Below are positions 10,752 to 19,212 of a stretch of 64,000 nucleotides of DNA, one piece after another. The translations under genes were made by a program, and so were the position numbers. Origin of the DNA: JANWHQ01 sp963775275 (GTDB lineage Bacteria > Pseudomonadota > Alphaproteobacteria > Caulobacterales > Caulobacteraceae); contig CAVZII010000005.1 of assembly GCA_963775275.1 (NCBI GenBank), positions 1,426,001 to 1,490,000 on the forward strand. Direction: 5' to 3'. The notes under the pieces are model-generated. The model did not search any database, had not been told where the DNA came from, and saw only the letters and a program-made list of their open reading frames with translations. Position 1 is the first letter of the stretch, and each line of letters opens with the position of its first letter.

Positions 10752-11609
10752 ATGGCGCCCGAGCACAGGCGCGGACTCGGCCGGGGACTCTCGGCCCTGC
10801 TCGGCGAGGTCGAGGCCGCCTCCGGAGGCGCGCGCGAGATCCCCATCGAGCTCATCCGGCGCAATCCCGCCCAGCCGCGCGTGCATTTCGCCGAGGCCGA
10901 GCTGGAGGAGCTGGCCGCCTCGATCCGCCAGCGCGGCGTGCTCCAGCCGATCCTCGTGCGCCCCTCCCGCGGGGCGCAGGGCGAATACCAGATCGTCGCC
11001 GGCGAGCGCCGCTGGCGCGCGGCCCAGAAGGCCGGGCTCGCGGCCATCCCGGCCCTCGTGCGCGAGCTGGCGGACGCCGAGACGCTGGAGATCGCCCTGG
11101 TCGAGAACGTCCAGCGCGCCGATCTCGACCCCCTGGAGGAAGCCGGCGCCTATTCGTCGCTGATGGAACTGTCCGGCTCCACCCAGGAGCAGGTCGCCGA
11201 CGTGGTGGGCAAGAGCCGCAGCCACGTGGCCAACACCCTGCGCCTGCTGCAGCTGCCCGCGGCCGTGCAGGCGCTGGTTCGCTCGGGGGCGATCACCGCC
11301 GGCCATGCCCGCGCGGTCCTGGGCGCTCAGGATCCCGAGGCCCTCGCGCGCCGCATCGCCGAGGAGGGCCTGAACGTCCGCGCCGCCGAGGCCCTCGCCC
11401 GACGGTCGGCCGAGGACGCCGGCAAGGCGCGTCCGCGCGCCGCGCGCGCCAAGACCACCGACACCCTGGCGCTGGAGCGCGATCTCTCCGACCGGCTCGG
11501 CCTGCACGTCGAGATCAACGACAAGGGCGGCTCGGGCGAGCTGCGGGTCCGCTACGGTTCGCTCGAGCAGCTCGACGAGGTCTGCCGGCGGCTCGGGCGG
11601 GGCGCCTAG
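10752..11609 (+). CDS. parB: Chromosome partitioning protein ParB
   Basis: 285 residues. The N-terminal RRGLGRGLSALLGE interacts with ParA; IPIELIRRNPAQPR starts the CTPase domain, which contains GERRWRAAQKAG (CTP-binding Arg box) and LVENVQRADLDPLEEA. A helix-turn-helix (TQEQVADVVGKSRSHVANTLRLLQLP, about residues 144-169) reads parS, and a C-terminal dimerisation domain follows. ATG 10752 was chosen; a GTG at 10740 overlapping the parA stop is an alternative. Two parS sites lie upstream. The gene ends within a long hairpin. Confidence 0.96.
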   Translation: MAPEHRRGLGRGLSALLGEVEAASGGAREIPIELIRRNPAQPRVHFAEAELEELAASIRQRGVLQPILVRPSRGAQGEYQIVAGERRWRAAQKAGLAAIPALVRELADAETLEIALVENVQRADLDPLEEAGAYSSLMELSGSTQEQVADVVGKSRSHVANTLRLLQLPAAVQALVRSGAITAGHARAVLGAQDPEALARRIAEEGLNVRAAEALARRSAEDAGKARPRAARAKTTDTLALERDLSDRLGLHVEINDKGGSGELRVRYGSLEQLDEVCRRLGRGA

Positions 11610-11658
11610 TGCTGCGACTCAAACGAATGGTCCACCATTCGTTTGAGCCTCGCAGCAC
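11609..11658. terminator. Long hairpin after parB
   Basis: A near-perfect inverted repeat of about 24 bp per arm starts at the last base of the parB stop: GTGCTGCGA and CTCAAACGAATGGT pair with ACCATTCGTTTGAG and TCGCAGCAC, with a CC loop and a one-base bulge. It lies between convergent parB and holA, so it may end transcription from both sides. No U-run follows, so it may instead be a palindromic repeat or act with Rho. Confidence 0.6.
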
Positions 11659-11673
11659 AAGTCTTTGAATTCG

Positions 11674-11723
11674 TGCATCGAACCACAGACGGATCGATCG
11701 AATCATCCGTCTGCTACGATGCA
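11674..11723. terminator. Second hairpin, overlapping the holA stop
   Basis: CAGACGGAT at 11686-11694 pairs with ATCCGTCTG at 11705-11713, and outer arms TGCATCG/CGATGCA extend the stem. It is only 16 bp beyond the parB hairpin and overlaps the last codons of holA, so the two form a double structure between convergent genes. Confidence 0.55.
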
Positions 11724-12779
11724 CTGCAGAGTCCCAGCCGCCGGGCCCGGCCGGCCACCGTCATGGCGAGACGCTCTGCGATCAGGTCATCGGGCGCGCC
11801 CGCGCGCTTGCAGGCTCGGTCCGCGCCCAGGACGTCCGGCTGCACCCCTTCCAGGGCCTCCAGCGTCCAGGACCGGGCCTGGCGCAGGAACTCGCGCTCG
11901 TTCTTCCAGAACACGCCCGCCGTCTTGGCCGCTTCGGGCAGGCCGGCGCCGGCCTTGGAGAGGATCAGGGTCTGGCGCAGCCGCGACAGGTGGATGCCCA
12001 GCGCCCGGACCGCCGCAGGCCCGCTTTCGCCCTCTGCCCTGGCGCGCCTGAGCGCCGCCTGAGCGGGCGCGAGGCGGCCCCCGAAGGCGTGCGCAGCCGC
12101 GTCGGCCAGGGAGGCCTCCGGCTCCACCCCGAGATGGGCCTGAAGGTCGCCCGCGTCGGCGATCCGGCCGCTGCCCGGGCCCAGATAGAGGGCCAGCCGC
12201 TCGATCTCCTGGCGCGCCACGCCCCGTTCGCGCGGAAGCCGCTCCACGAACAGCTGCAGCGCCTCGGCGGTGAGCCCCACCTGGTCCTTGGCCAGGCTCT
12301 CGCGCACCATTCGCGCCACGTCGCCCGGCTCGTCCTCGTAGCAGGGGATCGCCGCCGCGCCGTCCGCCCGTTCGGCCGCGCGCCGCAGCGCCGAGTCCCT
12401 GCCGAGCGCGCCCGCCTCGACGATCAGGAAGGCTTCCGGATTGTAGGCGCCGTCGACGTGGGCCTTCAGGGCCTCGGCCGCGGCCCTGTCGGCCCCGGCC
12501 TTTTCGGTCTCGAGCCTCACGCGCACCAGCCGGCGCCCGCCCATCAGCGACATCGCGGCCAGCTCGTCCGGCAGCCGCCCCCCGTCCGAGTCGAGCTCGC
12601 GACTCGGTGATCTGGGCCACGTCGAAGGGGTCGTCGGGCCGCGCCGCGACCTTGCCGGCCAGCACGTCGGCCCGTTCGCGGACCTGGCCGCGGTCGCGGC
12701 CATAGATGACGGCCGCGCGGACGGCCGCGGGCGGTCCGGCCAGGAACCGCTCGATCTCGGCGCGCTTGGAGAGGATCAC
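11714..12779 (-). CDS. holA: DNA polymerase III subunit delta HolA (frameshifted)
   Basis: Clamp-loader delta subunit, about 354 residues once one base is removed. The N-terminal part starts GTG 12779 (VILSKRAEIERFLAG, then AAVIYGRDRGQVRERA), and the rest (LAAMSLMGGRRLVRVR, EAFLIVEAGAL, VFWKNEREFLRQARSW) is in another frame. The frame changes at about 12599, where an extra base splits ITES from ELDSDGGRLPDELAAM; deleting it restores one reading frame. The GTG overlaps the lptE stop as GTGA. This order (leuS-lptE-holA) is standard in alphaproteobacteria. Because delta is essential, sequencing error is the likeliest cause. Confidence 0.88.
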
Positions 12780-13273
12780 CGGCTCTTGGCCCGATCCGCG
12801 AAATAGACCGCCAGCTCGATGCGGATGCGCTGGGCCGCCTCCTGGGCCGCGCGCTTCTGGCCGTCCTGCTGGGCGACGATGCCGGCGTAGGGGTCGCTGG
12901 CGGCATTGTAGCTGACGCTGATCGGCATGACGCCGGCAGTCAGGGTCCGGCCCGTCGCGATGTCGATCAGGCTGTAGCTGACCCGCAGCGACAGTTCGTA
13001 CCAGGTCGCCACGTTCTCGGTGGACAGGCCCCGCGCGTAGCGCTGCTCGTCCACCGCGAGCGCAAGCCGGTAGAGCGGCGCCTTGCCGCGGTCGATCGCC
13101 AGGTCGTCCTGCAGGTCTTCGCTCAGGAGGTGGCCGGCGCGGCCTTCCGGCGTCACGACATCGATCCCCGCCAGGCCCGGCGTGACCCCGGGCGTCGCAT
13201 AAAGCGGGGTGAAGCCGCAGCCGCCGAGCGCGGGCGCAGCCGCCAGGGCGAGGGCCAGGAGCCAGCCTCGCAT
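12776..13273 (-). CDS. lptE: LPS assembly lipoprotein LptE
   Basis: 165 residues with a lipoprotein signal peptide: MRGWLLALALAAAPALGGC, where the Cys would be lipidated (lipobox LGGC), followed by GFTPLYA, the usual LptE start. The middle has RYELSLRVSY-like sequence (WYELSLRVSYSLID) and a helical C-terminus (KRAAQEAAQRIRIELA). LptE plugs the LptD barrel in the outer membrane and helps deliver lipopolysaccharide. It sits 3 bp after leuS and overlaps holA by 4 bp, so the three are one operon. Confidence 0.9.
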   Translation of the reverse strand: MRGWLLALALAAAPALGGCGFTPLYATPGVTPGLAGIDVVTPEGRAGHLLSEDLQDDLAIDRGKAPLYRLALAVDEQRYARGLSTENVATWYELSLRVSYSLIDIATGRTLTAGVMPISVSYNAASDPYAGIVAQQDGQKRAAQEAAQRIRIELAVYFADRAKSR

Positions 13274-13276
13274 CGC

Positions 13277-15874
13277 CTAGGCCGCCACGATGTTCACGAT
13301 GCGGTCGGGGACCACGATCACCTTGCTCACCGCGAGGTTGTTGGCCGAAAGGTAGGCCTGAACGGCGTTGTTGGCCAACGCCTTCTGCTCCACCTCCTCG
13401 CGCGGCGCGCCCTTGGCGACCTTCAGCTCGTCGCGGCGCTTGCCATTGACCTGGATCGGCAGCACGACCTCGTCCTCGGCGGCCAGCGCCGGATCGTGGT
13501 CGGGCCAGGGGGCCTCCGCGACCAGGCCCTCGCCGCCGATCCGCGCCCAGCATTCCTCGGCCAGGTGCGGCGTGAAGGGCGCGATCAGCCGCGCCAGCGC
13601 CGTCAGCGCCTCGCGGCGCGCGGCCAGGACCGCCGGCCCCGCCTTGTCCGCCGGGACCGTGCGCAACAGGTTCAGGAACTCGTAGAGCCGCGCGATCGCG
13701 CTGTTGAAGCGGAAGTCCTCCACCGCCTCGCTCACCGCCTTGATCAAGCGATGCGTCGCCTTGACCAGGGCCTGCGCCTCCGGATCGCCTCCCGGCGCGC
13801 CCGCGGGCGAGGCCGGCTGGCCATCGAACTCGTTCCAGACGCGGTGGACGAAGCGGTGCGCGCCCTCGATGCCGCCGGTGGTCCACTGCACGTCCCGGTC
13901 CAGCGGCGAATCCGAGACGACGAAGAGGCGCGCGGCGTCCACGCCGTAGACGTCGAAGATGTCCTCCGGCGCGACGGTGTTCCGCTTGGATTTCGCCATC
14001 TTCTCGACGTCGCCGATCGTCACCGGCTCGCCGGTGGCGGCCAGCTGCGCCCGGCGGGTCGCGCCTTCCTGGACCAGCTCGACCTCGCCCGGCTCGACCC
14101 AGTCGCCGTTCTGGCGGCGGTAGGTCTCGTGGGTGACCATGCCCTGGGTGAACAGGCCCGCGAACGGCTCTTCCACCGACAGCAGGCCTTCGTCCTTCAG
14201 CGCACGGGTGATGAAGCGCGAGTAGAGCAGGTGCAGCACCGCATGCTCCACGCCGCCCACGTATTGATCGACCGGCAGCCAGTAGTCCGCCGCCGCCTTG
14301 CCGATGGGCGTCGCCGCCGAGGGGTCGGTGAACCGCGCGAAGTACCAGGAGCTGTCCACGAAGGTGTCCAGCGTGTCGGTCTCGCGCTCGGCCGGCCCGC
14401 CGCATCCAGGGCAGGTCGCGTGCTTCCAGCTGGGGTGATGGGCCAGGGGATTGCCGGGCTGGTCGAAGCGCACGTCCTTGGGCAGCGTCACCGGCAGCGC
14501 CTGGTCCGGCACGGCGACGGGCCCGCACGTCGCGCAATGGATCACAGGGATCGGACAGCCCCAGTAGCGCTGGCGCGAGACGCCCCAGTCCCTCAGGCGA
14601 TAGACCGTCGCGCCCTGGCCTTGGCCCAGGGACTCGGCGCGGGCGACGGCGGCGGCCTTGGCGGCTTCGACCTCCATCCCGTCCATGAAGGCCGAGTTGT
14701 AGATCCGGCCCGGGCCCACATAGGCTTCCTCGCCCACGGCGAAGGCCTCCGGATCCGCTCCCGGGGGCAGCACGACCGGCTTCACCGGCAGGCCATACTT
14801 GCGCGCGAAATCCAGGTCGCGCTGGTCGTGCGCCGGGCAGCCGAAGATCGCGCCCGTGCCGTAGTCCATCAGGATGAAGTTGGCGATCCAGACGGGGAGG
14901 GCCCAGTCCGGGTCGAACGGGTGCGCCACCTTCAGCCCCGTATCGAAGCCCTGCTTCTCGCCGCCCTCGATCTCGGCCTCCGAGGTTCCGCCCCGCCGGC
15001 ACGCCTCGATGAAGGCGGCCGCCGCTTCGTCGCGGCCCGCAACCTGCGCCGCCAGGGGATGGTCGGGCGCCACGGCCACGAAGCTTGCGCCGTAAAGGGT
15101 GTCCGGCCGGGTGGTGTAGACCTCCAGGCCCGCCTCGAAGCCCTCGGGCGCCGGGTCCGCAAAGCGCCAGTGCAACCTCAGGCCGCGGGACTTGCCGATC
15201 CAGTTCTCCTGCATCAGCCGGACCTTCTCCGGCCAGCGGTCCAGGCCCTCCAGCCCGTCCAGCAGGGCGTCGGCGTAGTCGGTGATGCGCAGGAACCACT
15301 GGGTCAGCTTGCGCTTCTCCACCACCGCGCCCGAGCGCCAGCCGAGGCCGTCGATCACCTGCTCGTTGGCGAGCACGGTCTGGTCCACCGGATCCCAGTT
15401 GACGGTGGACTCCTTGCGGTACGCCAGGCCGCGCTTCCACAGCTGCAGGAACCAGCGCTGCTGTTGCAGGTAATAGGCCTCGTCGCAGGTGGCGAACTCG
15501 CGCGACCAGTCGATCGACAGCCCGAGCCGCTTCAGCTCGGCGCGCATCCGCGCGATGTTCTCATAGGTCCAGGCGCCGGGATCGACGCCGCGCTCGATGG
15601 CGGCGTTCTCGGCCGGCAGGCCGAAGGCGTCCCAGCCCATCGGATGCAGCACGTTGAAGCCGCGGGCCCGTCTGGAGCGCGCGGTGACGTCCCCGATCGT
15701 GTAGTTGCGCACATGGCCCATGTGCAGGCGCCCCGACGGATAGGGGAACATCTCCAGCACGTAGTACTTGGGCTTGCCCCCGGCCTCTTCAGGAGATCGC
15801 GTGCGGAAGACGCCCGCCGCATCCCAAGCGGCGCGCCATTTGGGCTCGACCTCCTTCGGATCGTAACGGGTCAT
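13277..15874 (-). CDS. leuS: Leucyl-tRNA synthetase
   Basis: 865 residues, class I aminoacyl-tRNA synthetase. The HIGH-type motif is PYPSGRLHMGH near residue 45; a connective-peptide editing domain follows (TTRPDTLYGASFVAVAPDHP, with the T-rich editing site); SSWYFARFTDP lies around residue 500, and the second signature is EKMAKSKRN around residue 628, a KMSKS variant with Ala. The C-terminal anticodon and leucine-specific domains are present. The gene is uninterrupted and leads the leuS-lptE-holA operon. Confidence 0.97.
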   Translation of the reverse strand: MTRYDPKEVEPKWRAAWDAAGVFRTRSPEEAGGKPKYYVLEMFPYPSGRLHMGHVRNYTIGDVTARSRRARGFNVLHPMGWDAFGLPAENAAIERGVDPGAWTYENIARMRAELKRLGLSIDWSREFATCDEAYYLQQQRWFLQLWKRGLAYRKESTVNWDPVDQTVLANEQVIDGLGWRSGAVVEKRKLTQWFLRITDYADALLDGLEGLDRWPEKVRLMQENWIGKSRGLRLHWRFADPAPEGFEAGLEVYTTRPDTLYGASFVAVAPDHPLAAQVAGRDEAAAAFIEACRRGGTSEAEIEGGEKQGFDTGLKVAHPFDPDWALPVWIANFILMDYGTGAIFGCPAHDQRDLDFARKYGLPVKPVVLPPGADPEAFAVGEEAYVGPGRIYNSAFMDGMEVEAAKAAAVARAESLGQGQGATVYRLRDWGVSRQRYWGCPIPVIHCATCGPVAVPDQALPVTLPKDVRFDQPGNPLAHHPSWKHATCPGCGGPAERETDTLDTFVDSSWYFARFTDPSAATPIGKAAADYWLPVDQYVGGVEHAVLHLLYSRFITRALKDEGLLSVEEPFAGLFTQGMVTHETYRRQNGDWVEPGEVELVQEGATRRAQLAATGEPVTIGDVEKMAKSKRNTVAPEDIFDVYGVDAARLFVVSDSPLDRDVQWTTGGIEGAHRFVHRVWNEFDGQPASPAGAPGGDPEAQALVKATHRLIKAVSEAVEDFRFNSAIARLYEFLNLLRTVPADKAGPAVLAARREALTALARLIAPFTPHLAEECWARIGGEGLVAEAPWPDHDPALAAEDEVVLPIQVNGKRRDELKVAKGAPREEVEQKALANNAVQAYLSANNLAVSKVIVVPDRIVNIVAA

Positions 15875-15887
15875 GGGCGCGAGGGGC

Positions 15888-16328
15888 TCAGCCCCGGATG
15901 TTGGACAGCCGCAGCTGGCGGGCCCTGGTGAGGATCGCGTTCTCGATGTCCGTCTCGGTCTGGTCGGCGGTGGGCGAGTCGACCCATTGGCCGGTCGACG
16001 GATTGCGCATCTGCTTGAAGACCGTCACCTTCAGCCCGTCGGCGCGCAGTCGCGTGTCCAGGATGTAGACCGTGGCCTTGAACCGCTCGTCCGGCTTCTC
16101 CGGATTGGAGTACCAGTCGGTGATGACCGTCCCGCCCCACGGATCGGCCGAGGCCAGGGGCATGAACGCCAGGGTGTCCAAAGTCGCGCGCCAGAGATAG
16201 CCGTTCACGCCGATCGTGGCCGGGTTGGCCGCGGGCTTCTTCGAGCCCAGGTGGGTGCAGCCGCCGAGCGGCGCCGCGGCCATCGCCATCAGGACCGCAA
16301 CTCCGATGCTCCGCATGCCCACAACCAT
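15888..16328 (-). CDS. DUF3576 domain lipoprotein
   Basis: 146-residue predicted outer-membrane or periplasmic lipoprotein. A signal peptide ends in APLGGCTHLG, with Cys as lipidation site. The mature part has GVNGYLWRATLDTLAFMPL, DPWGGTVITDWY and the final ILTRARQLRLSNIR, which match the DUF3576 family; its function is unknown. ATG 16328 is preferred to the upstream TTG because GGAG lies at good spacing. It is 13 bp upstream of leuS and probably in that operon. A 286-bp gap separates it from the divergent ntrZ-like gene. Confidence 0.82.
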   Translation of the reverse strand: MVVGMRSIGVAVLMAMAAAPLGGCTHLGSKKPAANPATIGVNGYLWRATLDTLAFMPLASADPWGGTVITDWYSNPEKPDERFKATVYILDTRLRADGLKVTVFKQMRNPSTGQWVDSPTADQTETDIENAILTRARQLRLSNIRG

Positions 16329-16614
16329 GTCGTTCCGCTCCAAAGCCGTTCGCGCCGCCGAAGCGGCTCGCGCGCCCCTCGTCCCCGAGAAGCGGGCTCT
16401 ACATCATGCCGCCCGAGCCTCCAAACGGGAATCGCGTGGCCCTGCGGACACAGGCTCACGGCGTTGACGCTGAATCTGCGTTTCGCCGACCGGGCGAATG
16501 TTGACCTTGGCCTATGCGCGCCCTTAATCGCGTGTGAGGACGCAACGTTAGGCGGATTTTAGCCGTCTTGTGCGCGTCATGGGGCGTATCGGGGTATAGC
16601 AAGCCGCTTCCGCA

Positions 16615-17034
16615 ATGTTCGGACACAGGTTCATCGCAGCCGGCATCGGCGCCGCCCTCCTGACGGGCGCGGCGGTTGCGGCGCATGCCGAACCGGCCAA
16701 GACCAGGACAGCCGCGGATCCGCAGATCACCTTCACCCTGCGTGACTCCTTCGCGCCCGACCCCAACCAATGGGGCCCCCAGGCGGGCCGTCGCAGCCTG
16801 CAGTGGGATTCCAAGAAGGGCCGCTGGGGCCTGAAGCTCGACCTCGACCCGCCGCTCGGCCGCTCCTTCGGCCAGAGCGACCGGGACGTGCAGGCCGGCG
16901 CCTACTTCAAGATCACCCCCTCCCTCCGCGTCGGCGGCGCCGTCAACCTCGGCGCGGTCAACGAGGAGCCGGTGATCGCGGTGCCGCCCGACCGGGCCCC
17001 CAAGGTCAAGCTCGAGACCGCCTTCAAGTTCTGA
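16615..17034 (+). CDS. ntrZ: NtrZ-like periplasmic regulatory protein
   Basis: 139 residues with a cleavable signal peptide (hydrophobic residues 7-25, ending AAHAEPA). The mature part has FTLRDSFAPDPNQWG, GRWGLKLDLDPPLGR and VQAGAYFKITPSLRVGGAV. This resembles Caulobacter NtrZ, a periplasmic inhibitor of the NtrY sensor kinase, encoded close to parAB and leuS in that genus. The match is from memory of the family and its location, not a search. Its end overlaps the convergent ThiE-like gene by 11 bp. Confidence 0.65.
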   Translation: MFGHRFIAAGIGAALLTGAAVAAHAEPAKTRTAADPQITFTLRDSFAPDPNQWGPQAGRRSLQWDSKKGRWGLKLDLDPPLGRSFGQSDRDVQAGAYFKITPSLRVGGAVNLGAVNEEPVIAVPPDRAPKVKLETAFKF

Positions 17035-17650
17035 GCAGACCGTCGACGGCGGCGATCCCGGCCGCGCCCGAGCCCAGCAGCCGCGGTGCGGTCCGTTCGT
17101 TCACGCCACCCAGCGCAAAGACGGCCGTTCGTCCCGACCTGACCAGGCCGGCGAAGCGGACGGGTCCCAGCGGGGCGCCCGCCGACGAGCTTGCGCTCGG
17201 GAACACGGGTGAGAGCAGCACCGCGTCCGCGCCCGCCCGGCGGGCCTTCAGCAGGGCGGCCAGGCCGTGGGCGGCGACGGTGACGATCCAGCCCGGCCGG
17301 CGCCGCTTGATCGGACCGGCCAGGTGCGCGAGGCGCTCGGGCAGATGAACCCCCTGGGCGCCGATCCGCGCGGCCAGCGTCTCGTCCGCCCCGACCAGCA
17401 GCACCAGGCCTCGTCGGCGCGCGACGGCGGCCAGGGCGCGTCCGGTCTCGAGCGCGTCGGCCGAGCCGAAGGCCCGGAAGATCACGCCCGCGCCCCGCGG
17501 CAGGCGGCGGGCGATCGCGGCCGGGTCGGGCGTGCGCGCCGGATCGGTGACCATCAGCAACGGGGGCGGCCGCCTTGCGCTTCCGCAGGCGGCGCTTGCG
17601 CGAAGCCGCCGGGCTGCGCGATGGAGAGCCAATGTCGCCGCCCTCGCCAT
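17024..17650 (-). CDS. Thiamine phosphate synthase-like protein
   Basis: 208 residues with a TIM-barrel pattern of the ThiE/TenI family: MVTDPARTPDP near residue 33, GADETLAARIGAQGVHLPE around residue 102, GADAVLLSPVFPSAS around 149 and FALGGVNERTAPRLLGSGAAG near the end. ThiE joins the thiazole and pyrimidine halves of thiamine. Some motif residues look shortened compared with classic ThiE, so a TenI-like or regulatory role is possible. The assumed start ATG 17650 overlaps the ATG of yggS on the other strand within CATG; a later start at 17554 is also possible. Confidence 0.7.
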   Translation of the reverse strand: MARAATLALHRAARRLRASAACGSARRPPPLLMVTDPARTPDPAAIARRLPRGAGVIFRAFGSADALETGRALAAVARRRGLVLLVGADETLAARIGAQGVHLPERLAHLAGPIKRRRPGWIVTVAAHGLAALLKARRAGADAVLLSPVFPSASSSAGAPLGPVRFAGLVRSGRTAVFALGGVNERTAPRLLGSGAAGIAAVDGLLRT

Positions 17651-18350
17651 GACCGATCCCGCCTCCCAGCCTTCCGCCGCGGCCTCGCCGCGTGACGAGA
17701 TCCTCGCCCGCATCGCGCGGGCCGCCCGCGCGGCCGGCCGCGATCCGGACGGCATCTTGCTCGTGGCGGTCAGCAAGCAACAGCCCTGGGACCGCGTCCA
17801 GGCCGTGCTCGATTGCGGCCAGCGCGTCTTCGGCGAGAACCGGGTGCAGGAGGCGATGGCCCGCTGGGAGGGCCGGCGCCAGGGGCTGGAGCTTCGCCTG
17901 ATCGGGCCGCTGCAGACCAACAAGGCCCGCGAGGCGGCGGCCTTCTTCGATGTGATCGAGACGCTCGACCGCGACCGGCTCGCCCGGGCGCTGGCGGACG
18001 AGGCCGCACGCCGCGGCCGCGCCCCGCGCCTCTATGTCCAGGTCAACACCGGGGAGGAGGCGCAGAAGGCGGGCGTCCCACCGCTCCAGGCCGATCGGTT
18101 CATTGCGGATTGCCGCAATGTTTATCAGCTGTCGATCGAAGGCCTGATGTGCATCCCTCCGGCGGATGAGCCGCCGGCCCCGCACTTCGCGCTCCTGGCC
18201 GCGATCGCGGCCCGCAACGGCGTCGAGCGCCTGTCCATGGGCATGAGCGCCGACTTCGAGATCGCGGTGCGGATGGGCGCGACCTCGGTTCGGGTGGGTT
18301 CGGCGCTCTTCGGCGCGCGCGCGCCGCGCCCGGCTGGTCCGGACGCCTGA
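17649..18350 (+). CDS. yggS: YggS family PLP homeostasis protein
   Basis: 233 residues in an alanine-racemase-like barrel. The PLP lysine is in LLVAVSKQQP around residue 41; FGENRVQEA, LIGPLQTNKAREA and the phosphate-binding LSMGMSADFEIAVRMGATSVRVGSALFG region near residue 200 are diagnostic. The protein binds pyridoxal phosphate without known enzyme activity and buffers vitamin B6 and amino-acid pools. Divergent from the ThiE-like gene with overlapping start codons. Confidence 0.9.
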   Translation: MTDPASQPSAAASPRDEILARIARAARAAGRDPDGILLVAVSKQQPWDRVQAVLDCGQRVFGENRVQEAMARWEGRRQGLELRLIGPLQTNKAREAAAFFDVIETLDRDRLARALADEAARRGRAPRLYVQVNTGEEAQKAGVPPLQADRFIADCRNVYQLSIEGLMCIPPADEPPAPHFALLAAIAARNGVERLSMGMSADFEIAVRMGATSVRVGSALFGARAPRPAGPDA

Positions 18351-18440
18351 CGCCTGGCGCAGGCCCGCCTCGAAAAAGCCGCGTCCTCGCCTAGCCGATT
18401 CCTTTGCGGTTTGCCGGCGGCCGGTGCATCTTCCGCAGCG

Positions 18441-19127
18441 ATGGCGCAGCCCAAGACCATCCTCGTGGTCGACGACGATCCGGAGCTTCGCGAGGCCCTC
18501 GCCGAGCAGCTCCATCTGCACGAGGAGTTCGCCACCGCCGAGGCCGGCGGCGGCGCCGAGGGCGTGCGCGTGGCGCGCGAGGTCCGGCCCGATCTCGTCC
18601 TCCTCGACGTCGACCTGCCCGACATGGACGGGCGCGAGACCTGCCGGCTGATGCGCAAGGCGGGCGTGACCTCGCCCATCATCATGCTGACGGCGGCGTC
18701 CAGCGACTCCGACACCATCCTCGGCCTGGAGTCGGGGGCGAACGATTACGTCACCAAGCCCTTCAAGTTCGCCGTGCTGCTGGCGCGCATCCGCGCCCAG
18801 CTGCGCAGCCACGAGCAGTCCGAGGACGCCGTCTTCCGCATCGGTCCTTACGAGTTCCGCCCGTCGGCCAAGCTCCTCGCCGACGACAGGGGCAAGAAGA
18901 TCCGGCTGACGGAGAAGGAGACCAACATCCTCAAGTACCTCTACCGGTCCGGCGGCAAGCCGGTCTCGCGCGAGGAGCTCCTGACCGAGGTCTGGGGCTA
19001 TAACGCCGGCGTCACCACCCACACGCTGGAAACCCACGTCTACCGGCTGCGCCAGAAGATCGAGCCCGACCCGGCCGCCGCCCGCATCCTCCTGACCGAG
19101 GCCGGCGGCTACCGGCTCCAGCCGTGA
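18441..19127 (+). CDS. cenR: OmpR/PhoB-type response regulator, CenR-like
   Basis: 228 residues. Receiver domain: acidic pair in LVVDDDPELREA, phospho-Asp in LVLLDVDLPDMDG around residue 55, conserved Thr in IMLTAAS and Lys in DYVTKPFKF around residue 107. The C-terminal winged helix contains LTEKETNILKYLY, GGKPVSREELLTEVWGY and THTLETHVYRLRQKIE. In Caulobacter a regulator of this type encoded near the same genes is CenR, an essential controller of the cell envelope; the symbol is inferred from resemblance and neighbourhood. No sensor kinase lies next to it, also as in Caulobacter. The family assignment is near certain, the ortholog less so. Confidence 0.75.
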   Translation: MAQPKTILVVDDDPELREALAEQLHLHEEFATAEAGGGAEGVRVAREVRPDLVLLDVDLPDMDGRETCRLMRKAGVTSPIIMLTAASSDSDTILGLESGANDYVTKPFKFAVLLARIRAQLRSHEQSEDAVFRIGPYEFRPSAKLLADDRGKKIRLTEKETNILKYLYRSGGKPVSREELLTEVWGYNAGVTTHTLETHVYRLRQKIEPDPAAARILLTEAGGYRLQP

Positions 19128-19159
19128 GCCGCCGCCAGCTTGACCGCGGCGGCGAGATA

Positions 19160-19199
19160 AACACACACTAACACCCCAGAACACACACCAACACACCCT
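19160..19199. repeat. Two tandem 20-bp AC-rich repeats upstream of a toxin-antitoxin pair
   Basis: AACACACACTAACAC at 19160-19174 is repeated as AACACACACCAACAC at 19180-19194, 14 of 15 bases identical and exactly 20 bp apart, about two helical turns. It lies just before the antitoxin gene and is unlike its GC-rich surroundings. Repeats spaced this way are typical operator iterons, so autoregulation by the downstream module is a reasonable inference. Confidence 0.6.
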
Positions 19200-19212
19200 G
19201 CGGGAGCCGGGC

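Noticed and set aside
11787..15440. 1,217-codon minus-strand frame
   Set aside because: Mostly an out-of-frame shadow of leuS and lptE. Only the section at 12600-12779 is real, as the N-terminus of frameshifted holA.
13130..15931. Very long plus-strand frame of about 930 codons
   Set aside because: Antisense shadow of leuS and lptE; GC-rich third positions keep the opposite frame open. No recognisable domain.
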